A stretch of DNA of 64,000 nucleotides. Source: Polychytrium aggregatum (lineage: Eukaryota; Chytridiomycota; Chytridiomycetes; Polychytriales). Under the pieces are notes generated by a model. That model did no database searches. It was not told the origin of the DNA and saw nothing but the letters and a program-made list of their open reading frames with translations. Numbering within the stretch: position 1 is the stretch's first letter; each line of letters begins with the position of its first letter. Below are positions 38,301-46,599 of the stretch, piece after piece. The translations under genes were made by a program, and so were the position numbers. The stretch spans positions 1,364,001-1,428,000 of the forward strand of contig NW_026516203.1 in NCBI RefSeq assembly GCF_025602895.1, given 5' to 3'.

Positions 38301-40125
38301 GCATCCGTGCGCACGAATGCTGCATCTAGCCGTCCAGATCACGACGCTTTCTGTAACCAATTTATCTTTGTCGGGCATTGCTCGCGGCAATCCTCAGCGT
38401 CTCAAGAGCAAGCTCGCCAAGGAAGCGAAGCGACAGGGGTCGTTCTTTACCACTCTGCTTGTCCTGGGGCTCTCCGGTGCCCTCGCCTACACGACACTCT
38501 ACGTCGCCTGCTCACCAGAGGTCCAGCAACAGCGCGCCCACCCCCAAATCAACGAGATCTGCAATCAGCAGATCACGCCTGCCATGGACCTGGTTCGGAG
38601 CACTGCAAGCTCCCTCTCGCAATCGTTCACCGGTCAGGTTCTTCCCAGAGTTATTGAAGCGTACAGCCAATTCGAAAGCGCCCTCTTATCGATACAGATT
38701 GGCTCTGCCCACAGTAGTGCTGACGCCGATCGTGCTGAGTTTGAACGATTGATGAATGGCGATGAAGCTCTGTCCCCTACTGACTCTCGGGTCCCGGTCA
38801 GCCAGCCCTCGGAGCCGGTCCACAGCTCCGCCCAGCAGACCCAACAAGACCAGCCCGCGTCTGATCGTATTGAATCTGCCACCGAGTCCATCATCAAATA
38901 CGAGGAGCCCTCCCCTGTCGTCGTAGCCATTCCAACCAGTGCTCCAGAGCCCCAGCCACCAAGCGAGCCGGCTTTCACAAATGAAGAACTCGCGGTCGAG
39001 GATATCTATGCAAACATAGTCATTGGTGAGCTGCACGCCGCGGTTGCCAACAACACCCTCGCGCAGCCTTCGGATGACACTGAAGGCTCTGTGGCGACAT
39101 TGGTCGATCCAACCAAAGTCTCTCAGCCCACCGAGTCTGTTGAAGCCATTTACTCTGTCGAAACTATCGCGACTGCTCCAGAAGCCAGCTCTCATCCACC
39201 GCCCGAGTTTGTTGCCTATGCGCCCATTCCGACGCACGCCGCCGAGACAGCAGCGTCGGCCACCTCAGCGGACCCGGAAGCACCTGTTGCGTCTCGACAA
39301 GCCGATCTCACCGCTCCGACTTCAGCCGAGCTTGAATCGGAGGTTACCGCAGCGCCTGAGCCTGTGTCGATCACAAACCAGGCACCAGCTCCAACAACCA
39401 CACAAAACGAAGCTCCGGTCGCAACCTCAGAAGCCACCACGACCAAGATTGAATCCACTACTGTGGCTGTACCTGAGCAGCCCATTGCTACTGAAGATGA
39501 CGGATCGCTCCAACAGCAACAGCAGCAACAGCAGCAACAGCAGCAGCAACAAACCGTTGCTGATATCGCCGAGGATAATATCCAGCTGATAGTCGATGAG
39601 CCCAAGCCCGACGATGCTGATGAGATCAGCTCAGCCGAGACAGCTGCTGCAGCCAGCCCTACGGATGTGCCTGCGACGGGGGCCAGTGTCCAAGTCGCTG
39701 CCGGATCGCTCCAGGAGCCCGCAAGCGACTCTGTTTCCTCACAGTCTGCCGTGAATGTTTCCCAAGACGACGACGCAACGGGTACCGCCGCTTTAGCCGC
39801 TCCAACAGCAGACACGTCTGCCGCTGACGCGGATGCAGTCCTGCAGGATGGCGATGCGCAGCTTGCGGATGAACAGACGATCGAAATCGTAGTGCCCGAG
39901 GATGACGTGTTCATCAAGACCGAGAACTATCCCGAGGAGCCCATTGAAGGCGACGACGCTGACCAGCCCGACGCGGACAGCAACGAAAACCACGAGTTTG
40001 TCTTTCCTGAGGATGGTATTGTCATCATGAACTCCACTATTCCTGCGGCTGTTGATGGCTCGGTGGATGGCTCTGCAGACGGCTCGGTGGATGGCACGGT
40101 GGATGACAGTTTCGATTCGGAATAG
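35326..40125 (+). CDS. Large double-MATH, coiled-coil, single-pass membrane protein, function unknown
   Basis: The frame is open for 1,599 codons; removing a probable in-frame intron (38269-38397) gives 1,556 residues. Two MATH-like domains come first, about residues 100-225 (WRWQIVIYPNG, FIRPLPNDQE, YFTIRVRS) and 245-370 (CLWKIHWFKFG, AYIAPVLSQRE, FTLKVLRGQ). A coiled coil follows to about residue 800 (LAERTLQLAEAQAAPALSDD onward, and ENARLKADVAAARASVVESQ). Next are a six-fold hexapeptide repeat (YAQDGA type), then a hydrophobic segment near residues 993-1015 (FFTTLLVLGLSGALAYTTLY). An acidic, Ala/Thr/Pro-rich tail with 14 consecutive Gln residues ends the protein (DGSVDGTVDDSFDSE). The long tail and coiled coil on either side of one membrane helix suggest a tether. 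I know no family with this architecture. Confidence 0.85.
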   Translation: MSSPFQPSPLPYRAPPPGAALSGLPRPQPHQDRKPYPPGSISTQNPTGYSPTVSFYDGSPQPEANTLPALITATVTSVNGFSPFQSSNFPSALGQLYTTPVTTKLIASFNWAIVDFDPSMEKIVSPPFGPVDWRWQIVIYPNGVAAGHGSFVSAFIRPLPNDQELADAENWSRPVKYFTIRVRSASSDAPGIWDDFVVSSTSLESFTGFNASVPGWGFPSLLEIPRLSEAINLEGTINIEAEVTGEVVVPWSSFAYTWTIDGYDDQADAELESAPFGTDECLWKIHWFKFGEPGSAGTHIAAYIAPVLSQREQSLGDGWCRPISSFTLKVLRGQGGALLCTKTFTGGYIFNAKKLRKGWPDLLSLSLIPEAVDWSGKVVVEAEITWDPKFGLPETPLGQLQMSLAERTLQLAEAQAAPALSDDAVAEHEDMQQRLALAEARASQADIDLSHLYQEVEQLKGERAALATELETVREDCQADQRVIANLRHDLDIAKQVAEEQEVLKERINELKSELRDSRSASSDYAVVRSRLSQCKSSLTDLYARMDEPDYAVPTTRTERISKRRLVRRTIVSTDGAALPATSEAASPEQEEENGWIVDKELEGLLNEAEPATEVQVIEDWEEKIEVTKETQLGPLTKLDLDELVRLRSENARLKADVAAARASVVESQSQLQLKLNQAAELRDSSEQLGVEIQDLPTAVQSLQEEISVAEIALADAQKTPIPILPETEAERIARSAELAMIQAELEVGRAAVLDATQRTPEEQLSAEDGPGAYLPSIQAHVANLQYQLTVVRAGLDPQLSSYIYTAPAAYYPPNDGAYAQDGAYAQDGTYAQDGTYAQDPAYLQDDVYVQDEGYAGAAILPPELQVSAAEATNLGDSFEILNDIPVATKEATSASALPPPPIAVPQRVEEPTSQSSLANNELVEELERVRAELACLKAGPLVSHGDNDLFNPEPWTPAEPALSSLESASTKGGLSQADTEVSHLCERKRLWHPCARMLHLAVQITTLSVTNLSLSGIARGNPQRLKSKLAKEAKRQGSFFTTLLVLGLSGALAYTTLYVACSPEVQQQRAHPQINEICNQQITPAMDLVRSTASSLSQSFTGQVLPRVIEAYSQFESALLSIQIGSAHSSADADRAEFERLMNGDEALSPTDSRVPVSQPSEPVHSSAQQTQQDQPASDRIESATESIIKYEEPSPVVVAIPTSAPEPQPPSEPAFTNEELAVEDIYANIVIGELHAAVANNTLAQPSDDTEGSVATLVDPTKVSQPTESVEAIYSVETIATAPEASSHPPPEFVAYAPIPTHAAETAASATSADPEAPVASRQADLTAPTSAELESEVTAAPEPVSITNQAPAPTTTQNEAPVATSEATTTKIESTTVAVPEQPIATEDDGSLQQQQQQQQQQQQQQTVADIAEDNIQLIVDEPKPDDADEISSAETAAAASPTDVPATGASVQVAAGSLQEPASDSVSSQSAVNVSQDDDATGTAALAAPTADTSAADADAVLQDGDAQLADEQTIEIVVPEDDVFIKTENYPEEPIEGDDADQPDADSNENHEFVFPEDGIVIMNSTIPAAVDGSVDGSADGSVDGTVDDSFDSE
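37774..37881 (+). repeat. 18-bp coding repeat, six units of a YAQDG hexapeptide
   Basis: Six consecutive 18-bp units encode GAYAQD, GAYAQD, GTYAQD, GTYAQD, PAYLQD and DVYVQD. The first four are nearly identical at DNA level and the last two have diverged. The array lies between the coiled coil and the membrane segment of the MATH-domain protein. Confidence 0.93.
38269..38397 (+). other. Probable 129-nt stop-free intron in the MATH-domain gene
   Basis: The donor GAG|GTAAGC and acceptor TCCTCAG|C flank 129 nt, exactly 43 codons with no in-frame stop. The translated insert (Cys- and His-rich, unlike its acidic surroundings) breaks the local composition, which favours splicing. Retention would still give a full-length protein. 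Confidence 0.75.
39511..39552 (+). repeat. CAA/CAG repeat coding for 14 glutamines
   Basis: Fourteen consecutive CAA or CAG codons lie in the tail of the MATH-domain protein. The mixture of two codons limits slippage compared with a pure CAG run. Confidence 0.97.
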
Positions 40126-40895
40126 AGGCCGTGTGGCTGCTGGTCTGAGAAAGCCGCTCATCGACAAAGCTGAACACGACCAAAGACGAATCCGCCTGGC
40201 CCTCCTGCTCTCCACAACCCGCACCCGACGTCGCTCTGACATGCTTGTAGCCGAATCCACCCACTACGCGGTCTTGCGTCTGCTCTAGAATCTTCTTTGC
40301 TACCGGGCACTCTTTGCTGCACTGTCCGCCTCTCTTGCATACTCGCTGCTCTCTGTCCAAATTCAAAATGACTAGATCTCAGTCACTAGACTCCATCTCC
40401 ACCACGTGCCACATGGAAATTGCTCCCTCCATATACTTTCTTTCTACTTTCCTGCCTTTGCCTTTCTCGTTCTCTGCATCGTCGTGCCGATTGAGGAGGA
40501 TCTCGCTCGCCGGCTCAGCCATGGGGAAGAAGAGATGCATAGAAACACAGATGCCTGATATTAGACGCCCACCTCATCTCATCGCACCCAATGAATCAGG
40601 CACGTCCGCCCCCTCCCCCCAAAAAAAAACATTACGAAACAGATCCGTTTGGTCCTGGGCTCGCCGACTCGCTGGATCCAGTCCCCGCCACACATGTCCA
40701 TGGTCCGTGTCAATCACGTGGAGCCAGCCGGCCAATCAGCGATCGTGCGGTCCGCCTTTCTGTTTCTGGACTGAGGCCAATCGATCTGTTCAATCCGCTC
40801 GATCTGCTCGATCTGCTCGATCTGCTCGCCCTCCCCCGAACCGACCGCAATCGACAGCGACCCACCGCCTCCTCCGTTTCCTTGCGGCCTTTCAG
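40126..40895. other. Spacer: MATH gene 3' flank and TYW1 promoter/leader
   Basis: Between two plus-strand genes this 770-nt stretch holds the 3' flank of the MATH gene and the TYW1 promoter. The TYW1 frame stays open upstream to about 40314 with other in-frame ATG codons (such as 40368), but this part is Ser/Pro/Arg-rich and has no family match, so it is taken as leader. Confidence 0.5.
40798..40833. repeat. 9-bp tandem repeat upstream of TYW1
   Basis: CTCGATCTG occurs three times exactly, then a diverged CTCGCCCTC, starting 98 nt before the TYW1 start codon. A looser copy precedes it. Confidence 0.85.
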
Positions 40896-43800
40896 ATGCC
40901 TGTCCCAAGCCTGCCCGTCTCCGGGTCCTCGCAGAGCCAACTCATCAAACTTGCGCTGCTGGTACCGCTGATTGCGGTACCGCTTGTTCTGCTCTGGCGG
41001 TCCAAGCAGACGCCCGACCCATCCGCTCGGGATCTCAAGGCAGAGCCGTCGCCTCAAGATGGATGCTGTGGAGAGGGCTGCTGTCGTCAGAGTTCCGAGG
41101 CCTCGTGTGGAACTCCTGCCCCCAGACGAGATGGCAAGCGCAAGCCCAAGACCTTCACACAAACCTCGAGCACCAAAGTGAGCGTTTCGGGCCCCAGGGA
41201 AGCCGGGCCCCCGATCAAGATCATCTACGTGACCGAGAGTGGAACGGCTAGAAACATGGCTCAGAAGCTGTGTGCCCAGCTGGCTGCTGAGTACAGTTCG
41301 GCCCAGCTCCTGGACATGGCCCACTTTGATCCCGACACCCTGATGGCCACCAAGCAGCCGGTCACTCTGCTGTTCGTGCTGTCGACTTACACCGAAGGAG
41401 CGATCCCATCGCATGGCAAGTGGTTCTACGGCCTGCTGCGAGAGTGGTTCCACGACCATCGAGTCGAACGCAACGAGTTCGAACACATCAGCTTTGGCGT
41501 CTTTGGTCTCGGCGACTCTGTCTACGGACAGGAGCACTTTTGTACCTGTGCTAAGGAGGTTGATCTCTGGATGAGCAGCCTCGGTGCAAAGCGGATCGTC
41601 GGACTCGCCTGCGGGGACACGGGCTTGTATCGAGAGACCAAAACCGAGGCTGAGCCGCTCTTTGAGGTCTGGAGTCAGCAGTGCGCTCACTCCCTCAAGA
41701 CCGGCACTGTTGTCGCTGCTTCCACCGATGGTCTCGGCCCCTCGCTTGAAGACGAGCTGAGCGACAGCGACACAGCCAGCGACGACTACGACCTTCTCGA
41801 GTCCGAAGATGAGATGCTTGATGTCGAGGACCTGGGCGCCGTCGCCGCCAGACTGAAGAAGGCCAAAGCCGAGTCACATTCTGATACAGAGCCCAAGGAC
41901 ATGGTGTCCAAAGGTCTGCGCGAACGCCTCACAAAGGAGAGATACACGATCGTCGGTACCCACTCGGCGGTCAAGCTGTGCCGGTATGTTTAGCGAGGTG
42001 ATCGAGCAGTGGGGCAGGAGTACGGTTACTGGTGGATTCCTGCGACTGGTCGAATGCTCTCCGACACTGGACACCTCCTGCGCGACTAATCAGGCTCCCA
42101 CTGCTCTAATTCTACTTGGCAGATGGACCATGTCCATGGTCCGTGGTCGGGGTGGATGCTACAAGCACACGTTTTTCGGAATCGCATCGCACCGCTGCAT
42201 GGAAACCACCCCTTCGCTGGCGTGCGCCAACAAATGGTATGACCATGAGTGGGTCCATGTTTGCCACGATGAATGCGCACGCTCTATGGTGCTGCGATGC
42301 GGCGCACACAAGCGGCTGCATGTGAAATGCGTACCATGACCCGCATCTGATCGAATGGCAATCCTCGCGCAGCGTCTTTTGCTGGAGAAAGCAGTCCAAC
42401 CCCGTTGGCAAAGAGTGGAAGTGGAAGGTGGATCCGCCCGAGCTGATCTTCAAGGGGGTCCTTGAGGGTCACCGCCAGAAAATCAAGCAGTTGAAGGGCA
42501 TCGCCGGTGCCATCCCAGAACGGTTCCAGGAAGCTATGGAGCCTCGCCACTGTGGTGAGTCCGGCAAAAGAATCGAGTCCACATTCCTGTGGATCGGGGG
42601 CCATTTGGAATTCCCAGAGCGGCTCTCTGCATCCCTCTGTTGCATGGACAAAACCACAAACCGATGACCCGGCCACCCCCTGATTGTAACCATTTCTGAA
42701 TCTAAATCTCGGCACCAGCCCTCTCCTTGGTCGGGGAGCCCATCTGGTACGAGCACATCAATGAGCTCCTGGACATGCTCCATCAAAGCCACATCTCCTC
42801 GTTTCTTGTAACGAACGGTCAATTCCCAGAGGCTATCAAGAAACTCCAGCCTGTGACCCAGTTGTATCTGAGCATCGACGCCAGTACCAAGGAGTCTCTG
42901 AAGCGCATTGACCGACCGCTCTTTTCGGACTTTTGGGAGCGCTATATGGCATCTATCGACTACCTGCGCGAAAAGAAGCAGAGAACCGTATTCCGCCTGA
43001 CCCTTGTTAAGGTATGGTTCTGGTTGCTGGCAGTCTACTGGTCGAGCCTCTGCAGAGCTGTTTGCTCGGCCAATCGCTGAAGCGACGACAAGGGCAGCTA
43101 CTTGCTGGCAACCGCTGCACGAGGATCATTTGTCGGTGAAGCGACCCACAAGAGCCCCGAGCCAAAGGCTTATTGTCTGCTAACTACTGGCATCTGCCAA
43201 CACATTTTCCGCTTGGCAATCATCCAGGACATGAACACCAATGACATCAACCAGTACTCCCAGCTTGTTAAACGCGGCATGCCAGAGTTCATTGAGATCA
43301 AGGGCGTGACGTATTGCGGCGACAAGAATCCCAACTCTACTAGCAAGGATAAAATCACGATGAAAAAGGTGCCCTACTATGTCGAGGTTCTCAAGTTTGC
43401 CGAGGACCTGGTCAAGACCCTTCCCGAGGGCCAGTACGCACTGGCATGCGAGCACGAGCACTCCATCTCGGTGCTCATCGCCCACACCAAGTTCCTGATC
43501 AACAACGAGTGGCATACCTGGATTGACTATGACCGATTCTTTGATCTGGTGCAATCGGGGCGCGAGTTCACGAGTCTGGACTATGCGGCCAAGACGCCGG
43601 AGTGGGTAAGTCGCGGGGTTGGTGACTGTAGGACTTGGTCCGAAATCGATGACCAGCGAACAATCAGCATGGCTTTGCTCATCAACGTTGGCTGCCCCTC
43701 GTAGTCTGTATGCCACCAGCGAGCTCCATCCACCTGGCTCGGCTACCACGGAACCCACCTCCATGGCACTAACACCCCTGTCTGCACAGGCTGTCTACGG

Positions 43801-43930
43801 CAATGAGCGCAGAGGGTTTGATCCGCTTGAGGAGCGCACTCAAGGAAAGGGCGGCAAGAAAAACAAAGGCAGTGCTGCCATCTACAAGGAAAGTCTCGAA
43901 AAGGAGTCGGCCTCTATCGAGGCCGACTGA
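40896..43930 (+). CDS. TYW1: TYW1, tRNA wybutosine synthesis radical SAM enzyme
   Basis: TYW1 condenses pyruvate-derived carbons onto N1-methylguanosine-37 of tRNA-Phe, the second step of wybutosine synthesis. Six exons (40896-41983, 42123-42236, 42373-42554, 42719-43011, 43228-43605, 43790-43930) give 731 residues, close to human (732). An N-terminal membrane helix (LALLVPLIAVPLVLLW, about residues 19-34) is followed by a Cys-rich stretch. A flavodoxin domain follows from residue 108 (IIYVTESGTARNMAQKL), then an acidic linker. The radical SAM domain has the CX3CX2C cluster motif assembled across a splice site (ACANK|CVFCW). Other family blocks are RGRGGCYKHTFFGI, FLVTNGQFPE, YLSIDASTKESLKRIDRPLF and FIEIKGVTYCG. 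The start is the ATG just before the membrane helix. Confidence 0.97.
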
Positions 43931-44296
43931 ATAGCAGAGGCACAGCAAGGATCCAGGAGTGGTAAATGCCAGCTGACTGAGTGTTGCAGCGAGACAAGAC
44001 CAAAACCACTCCCAGCTAGAACATAATACGAAACGAGTGCATACAACGACTGATCGCCACCCAACAAGCCGAGACCACGCGGCCTACGGTGCGATTGGGG
44101 CTGCGGGCCTGACTGTATATTATTACAGGGAATGGCGGCGCAATGCAATGACCCAGGCGAGCCTGTCCCAATACACACTCGGGATGCAAACGAACATAAC
44201 GACGGTGCATCATCTGCCGTGGACGTCACGACCACAAGCGATGACTATGGCTTCGGGAACAGCATGTCTACCGCTCTGGATAGGGGGCCAAGATCA
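43931..44296. other. Tail-to-tail spacer between TYW1 and Glc8
   Basis: Both neighbours end here; 366 nt of presumed 3' flanks. Nothing further is recognised. Confidence 0.55.
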
Positions 44297-45837
44297 TCAC
44301 GAGAGATCCATCTTGTCGTCGCCAAGCGACCCTGTTGACATTCGGATCTCGGCGTGCTTCGTCTCGGAATGCAGACTGTGGCTACTGGACTTGAGCGCCG
44401 ACTTCAAGGGGAATTTAACTGCGTTGGGCTGATGCAGTTGGATCGGCGGATTCTGACGAACGATGCCCTTGCCAGCTGGCCCTGATCTGGAAGGATTGGT
44501 CTCGCCTGCGTCTTCGTTACCGTCATCGGCCTCGTCAGCGTCGTCTTCATCACTGTCGTCCTCCTGGGCATCCTTGCCGTCGTTGTATTTTTCGCTTTTC
44601 TGGCTGTCGGAGCGGGCACCTTGGTTGCCATCGTCTTCCTCATCATCCTCGTCTTGATGATGGGTGAGTGCAGCCTTCATGTTGTAGTGCTGGGCTCTCA
44701 GTCGGACGAACCGTTGGTGTCGCTCTCGCTCTGCTCAAGGCAAAGCAGGGTACAGGAATAATTAAGCATAATGACTGGGGCTGTGCAGGTCCGGACGAAG
44801 GCTCATGCCCCATTCTTGTTCGGACGAGACAAGAAGGATGCGCCGGCTATGTTTCAGTCGGCAGGCACAGCGGCGGCGCTATCGACTTGGTTCAGGTTGG
44901 CAGCGGCGATTTGAGCAGCAGCAAAGGCGCCCGATATCGAGAGACACAGGGGTTGCCTCGAAGCGAGCACAGCGCACACATACCTTCAGCAGTCATATGC
45001 AGATGCTCTTCGTCTTCAGAAGACGAGTCCCACTCGCCCCTTGACATTCGTCTCTCGGACGACGACGACGACGACGATGTGATCGAGGATCTCGAGCTGT
45101 ATCCGCCTGACTCCTTTGCCATCTGAATCGCGTTTGTCAGTTCAATCGGAGGAATGTCACCTAGGATGGCAGCGACTCTCTTAGCACAACGAAGCAAAAG
45201 CACTGGTGGCTGGCGAAACCGAAAGCATGGCGGGGGGGGGGGAGTAGAAGCCAACCATGAATGGAACAGACGCTGCGCGGGATCAAGGCAGCCGTGGGAT
45301 TCCCAGTCGCCACATCGATGCACGCTCGGAGAAGCTGACTCGGAGCCCTACCAGTGTTGCCCAGGATGAGATCCCGCTCGTGGTCGTAGTGAATGAATGG
45401 GGTCTTGGGCTCGGTGATCTTCATTGTGTTTCCGCGTTGCGCCTCGGTCAGCATGATGTTGTCTTCGTCCCATGTCAGCCTGTCGATGGCCAGGAGGACA
45501 TTGACCAGATACGGCATCGTGCAGGGGAAGTTTCAGCAGTGCGTTAGTGCACATACGGCAGAAGGCGATCCGAGAACAACCTGCCGAATAGAACGTCCGG
45601 CGGAGCGGCAGAGTCCACAACGGGATGGATGTGGGAGGGCCCGAGCAGGCTCAAGCAGTGTCGGTTCGGCCAAAGCCCAAGTCCCGAATACAAGAGTCAC
45701 ATCTCTCAAGGTCACTACGGTGTCCATCGGGCCCGTCAGACCCATCAGACTCGTCGAGCGGATCGAGCCTACTTTGAGTGCGATGTAGTCGGGCGCGAGG
45801 AAGCATTGCGCTTCAAGATGCCTTTGGGATGATCCAT
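44297..45837 (-). CDS. GLC8: Protein phosphatase inhibitor 2 / Glc8 (PP1 regulator)
   Basis: Inhibitor-2 binds the PP1 catalytic subunit through three short motifs and is switched by phosphorylation of a PxTP threonine. Four exons (45837-45773, 45479-45352, 45160-44984, 44730-44297) give 267 residues with closing phases. All hallmarks are present in order: the SILK-type motif HPKGILKRNAS at the N-terminus, KLTWDEDNI, MKITEPKTPF with the phosphorylatable Thr, and AQHYNMKAALTH, which covers the PP1 active site. A Ser-rich run and an acidic, Asp/Glu-rich stretch follow motifs two and three. The start ATG is fixed by the SILK segment. The gene is head-to-head with the dynein heavy chain. Confidence 0.9.
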
Positions 45838-46599
45838 GCCGGGCGGATGCGCTGGGAAGACTCGGGCGGAGGCTGGGAAGCCGCTGGGAACAAGAAGGTG
45901 GCTCTGGAGCTCGGGTTACTGGTCCGGGGTGGTGGTGGTGGCTCTGTGCACCCTCGCTGATGGATATGGCGGTCGGCTCGCACGTCGTTGATGCTCTGTC
46001 GATGGGCTGTCGATGGGGATTTGGCAAGAGAAGACCAAGGCCCAGCAGCCTTCTTTGGCTGGCGCGAATGCGGTTCGAGCCTGGATCGGCGGCAGACACG
46101 TGATGCGGCGTGGGAACTCGGGCAGTGGCAGTGCCGGCGCAGGCGCAGACACCCGCCCCTGAGTGTCCATGTTCCGAATCAAGCCGCACGGCGCCTTTGT
46201 CCTCCTGGGGACACGGGCGGCTGGTGGCCCAGCAGGGGGATTGCCGGGCCGATGAGGTCATGCTGCCAATCAGGCTGCCCGTTCGCCCAGGCATTCACTC
46301 GCCCTCGCCCTCGCCCTCAAATCTCTCCGGCTGCGTCGGCGAGCCCATCGCCCTCCTCTCCCCTATCGTGCAATCCCAAGGGCCCTCCATTCACTGCAGA
46401 ATCACACTAACCCTCCCCCCGCGCGATACTGCCACGGCTTGACCCTGCTCTTCCTGTCTCGCGCATCATCGATCCAGAGCTCGGCCATCGCACACGCTGT
46501 TCGAGCAGGCCCTTACACACTTCCCGTCTCATTGCGCCATTGCTGCTTGACACACGACTCTGGCTCCCGAAGCCGTAGTCCTTGCGTGTTCCCGTCTCC
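45838..46599. promoter_or_regulatory. Shared divergent promoter region of Glc8 and dynein heavy chain
   Basis: This 762-nt stretch lies between the start codons of Glc8 (minus) and the outer-arm dynein gene (plus). No RFX X-box (GTNRCC-N-RGYAAC) was found by eye. It includes a short CTCGCC run near 46301-46317. Confidence 0.45.

Noticed and set aside
45838-46599. Search for an RFX X-box upstream of the dynein gene
   Set aside because: No acceptable inverted half-site pair seen.
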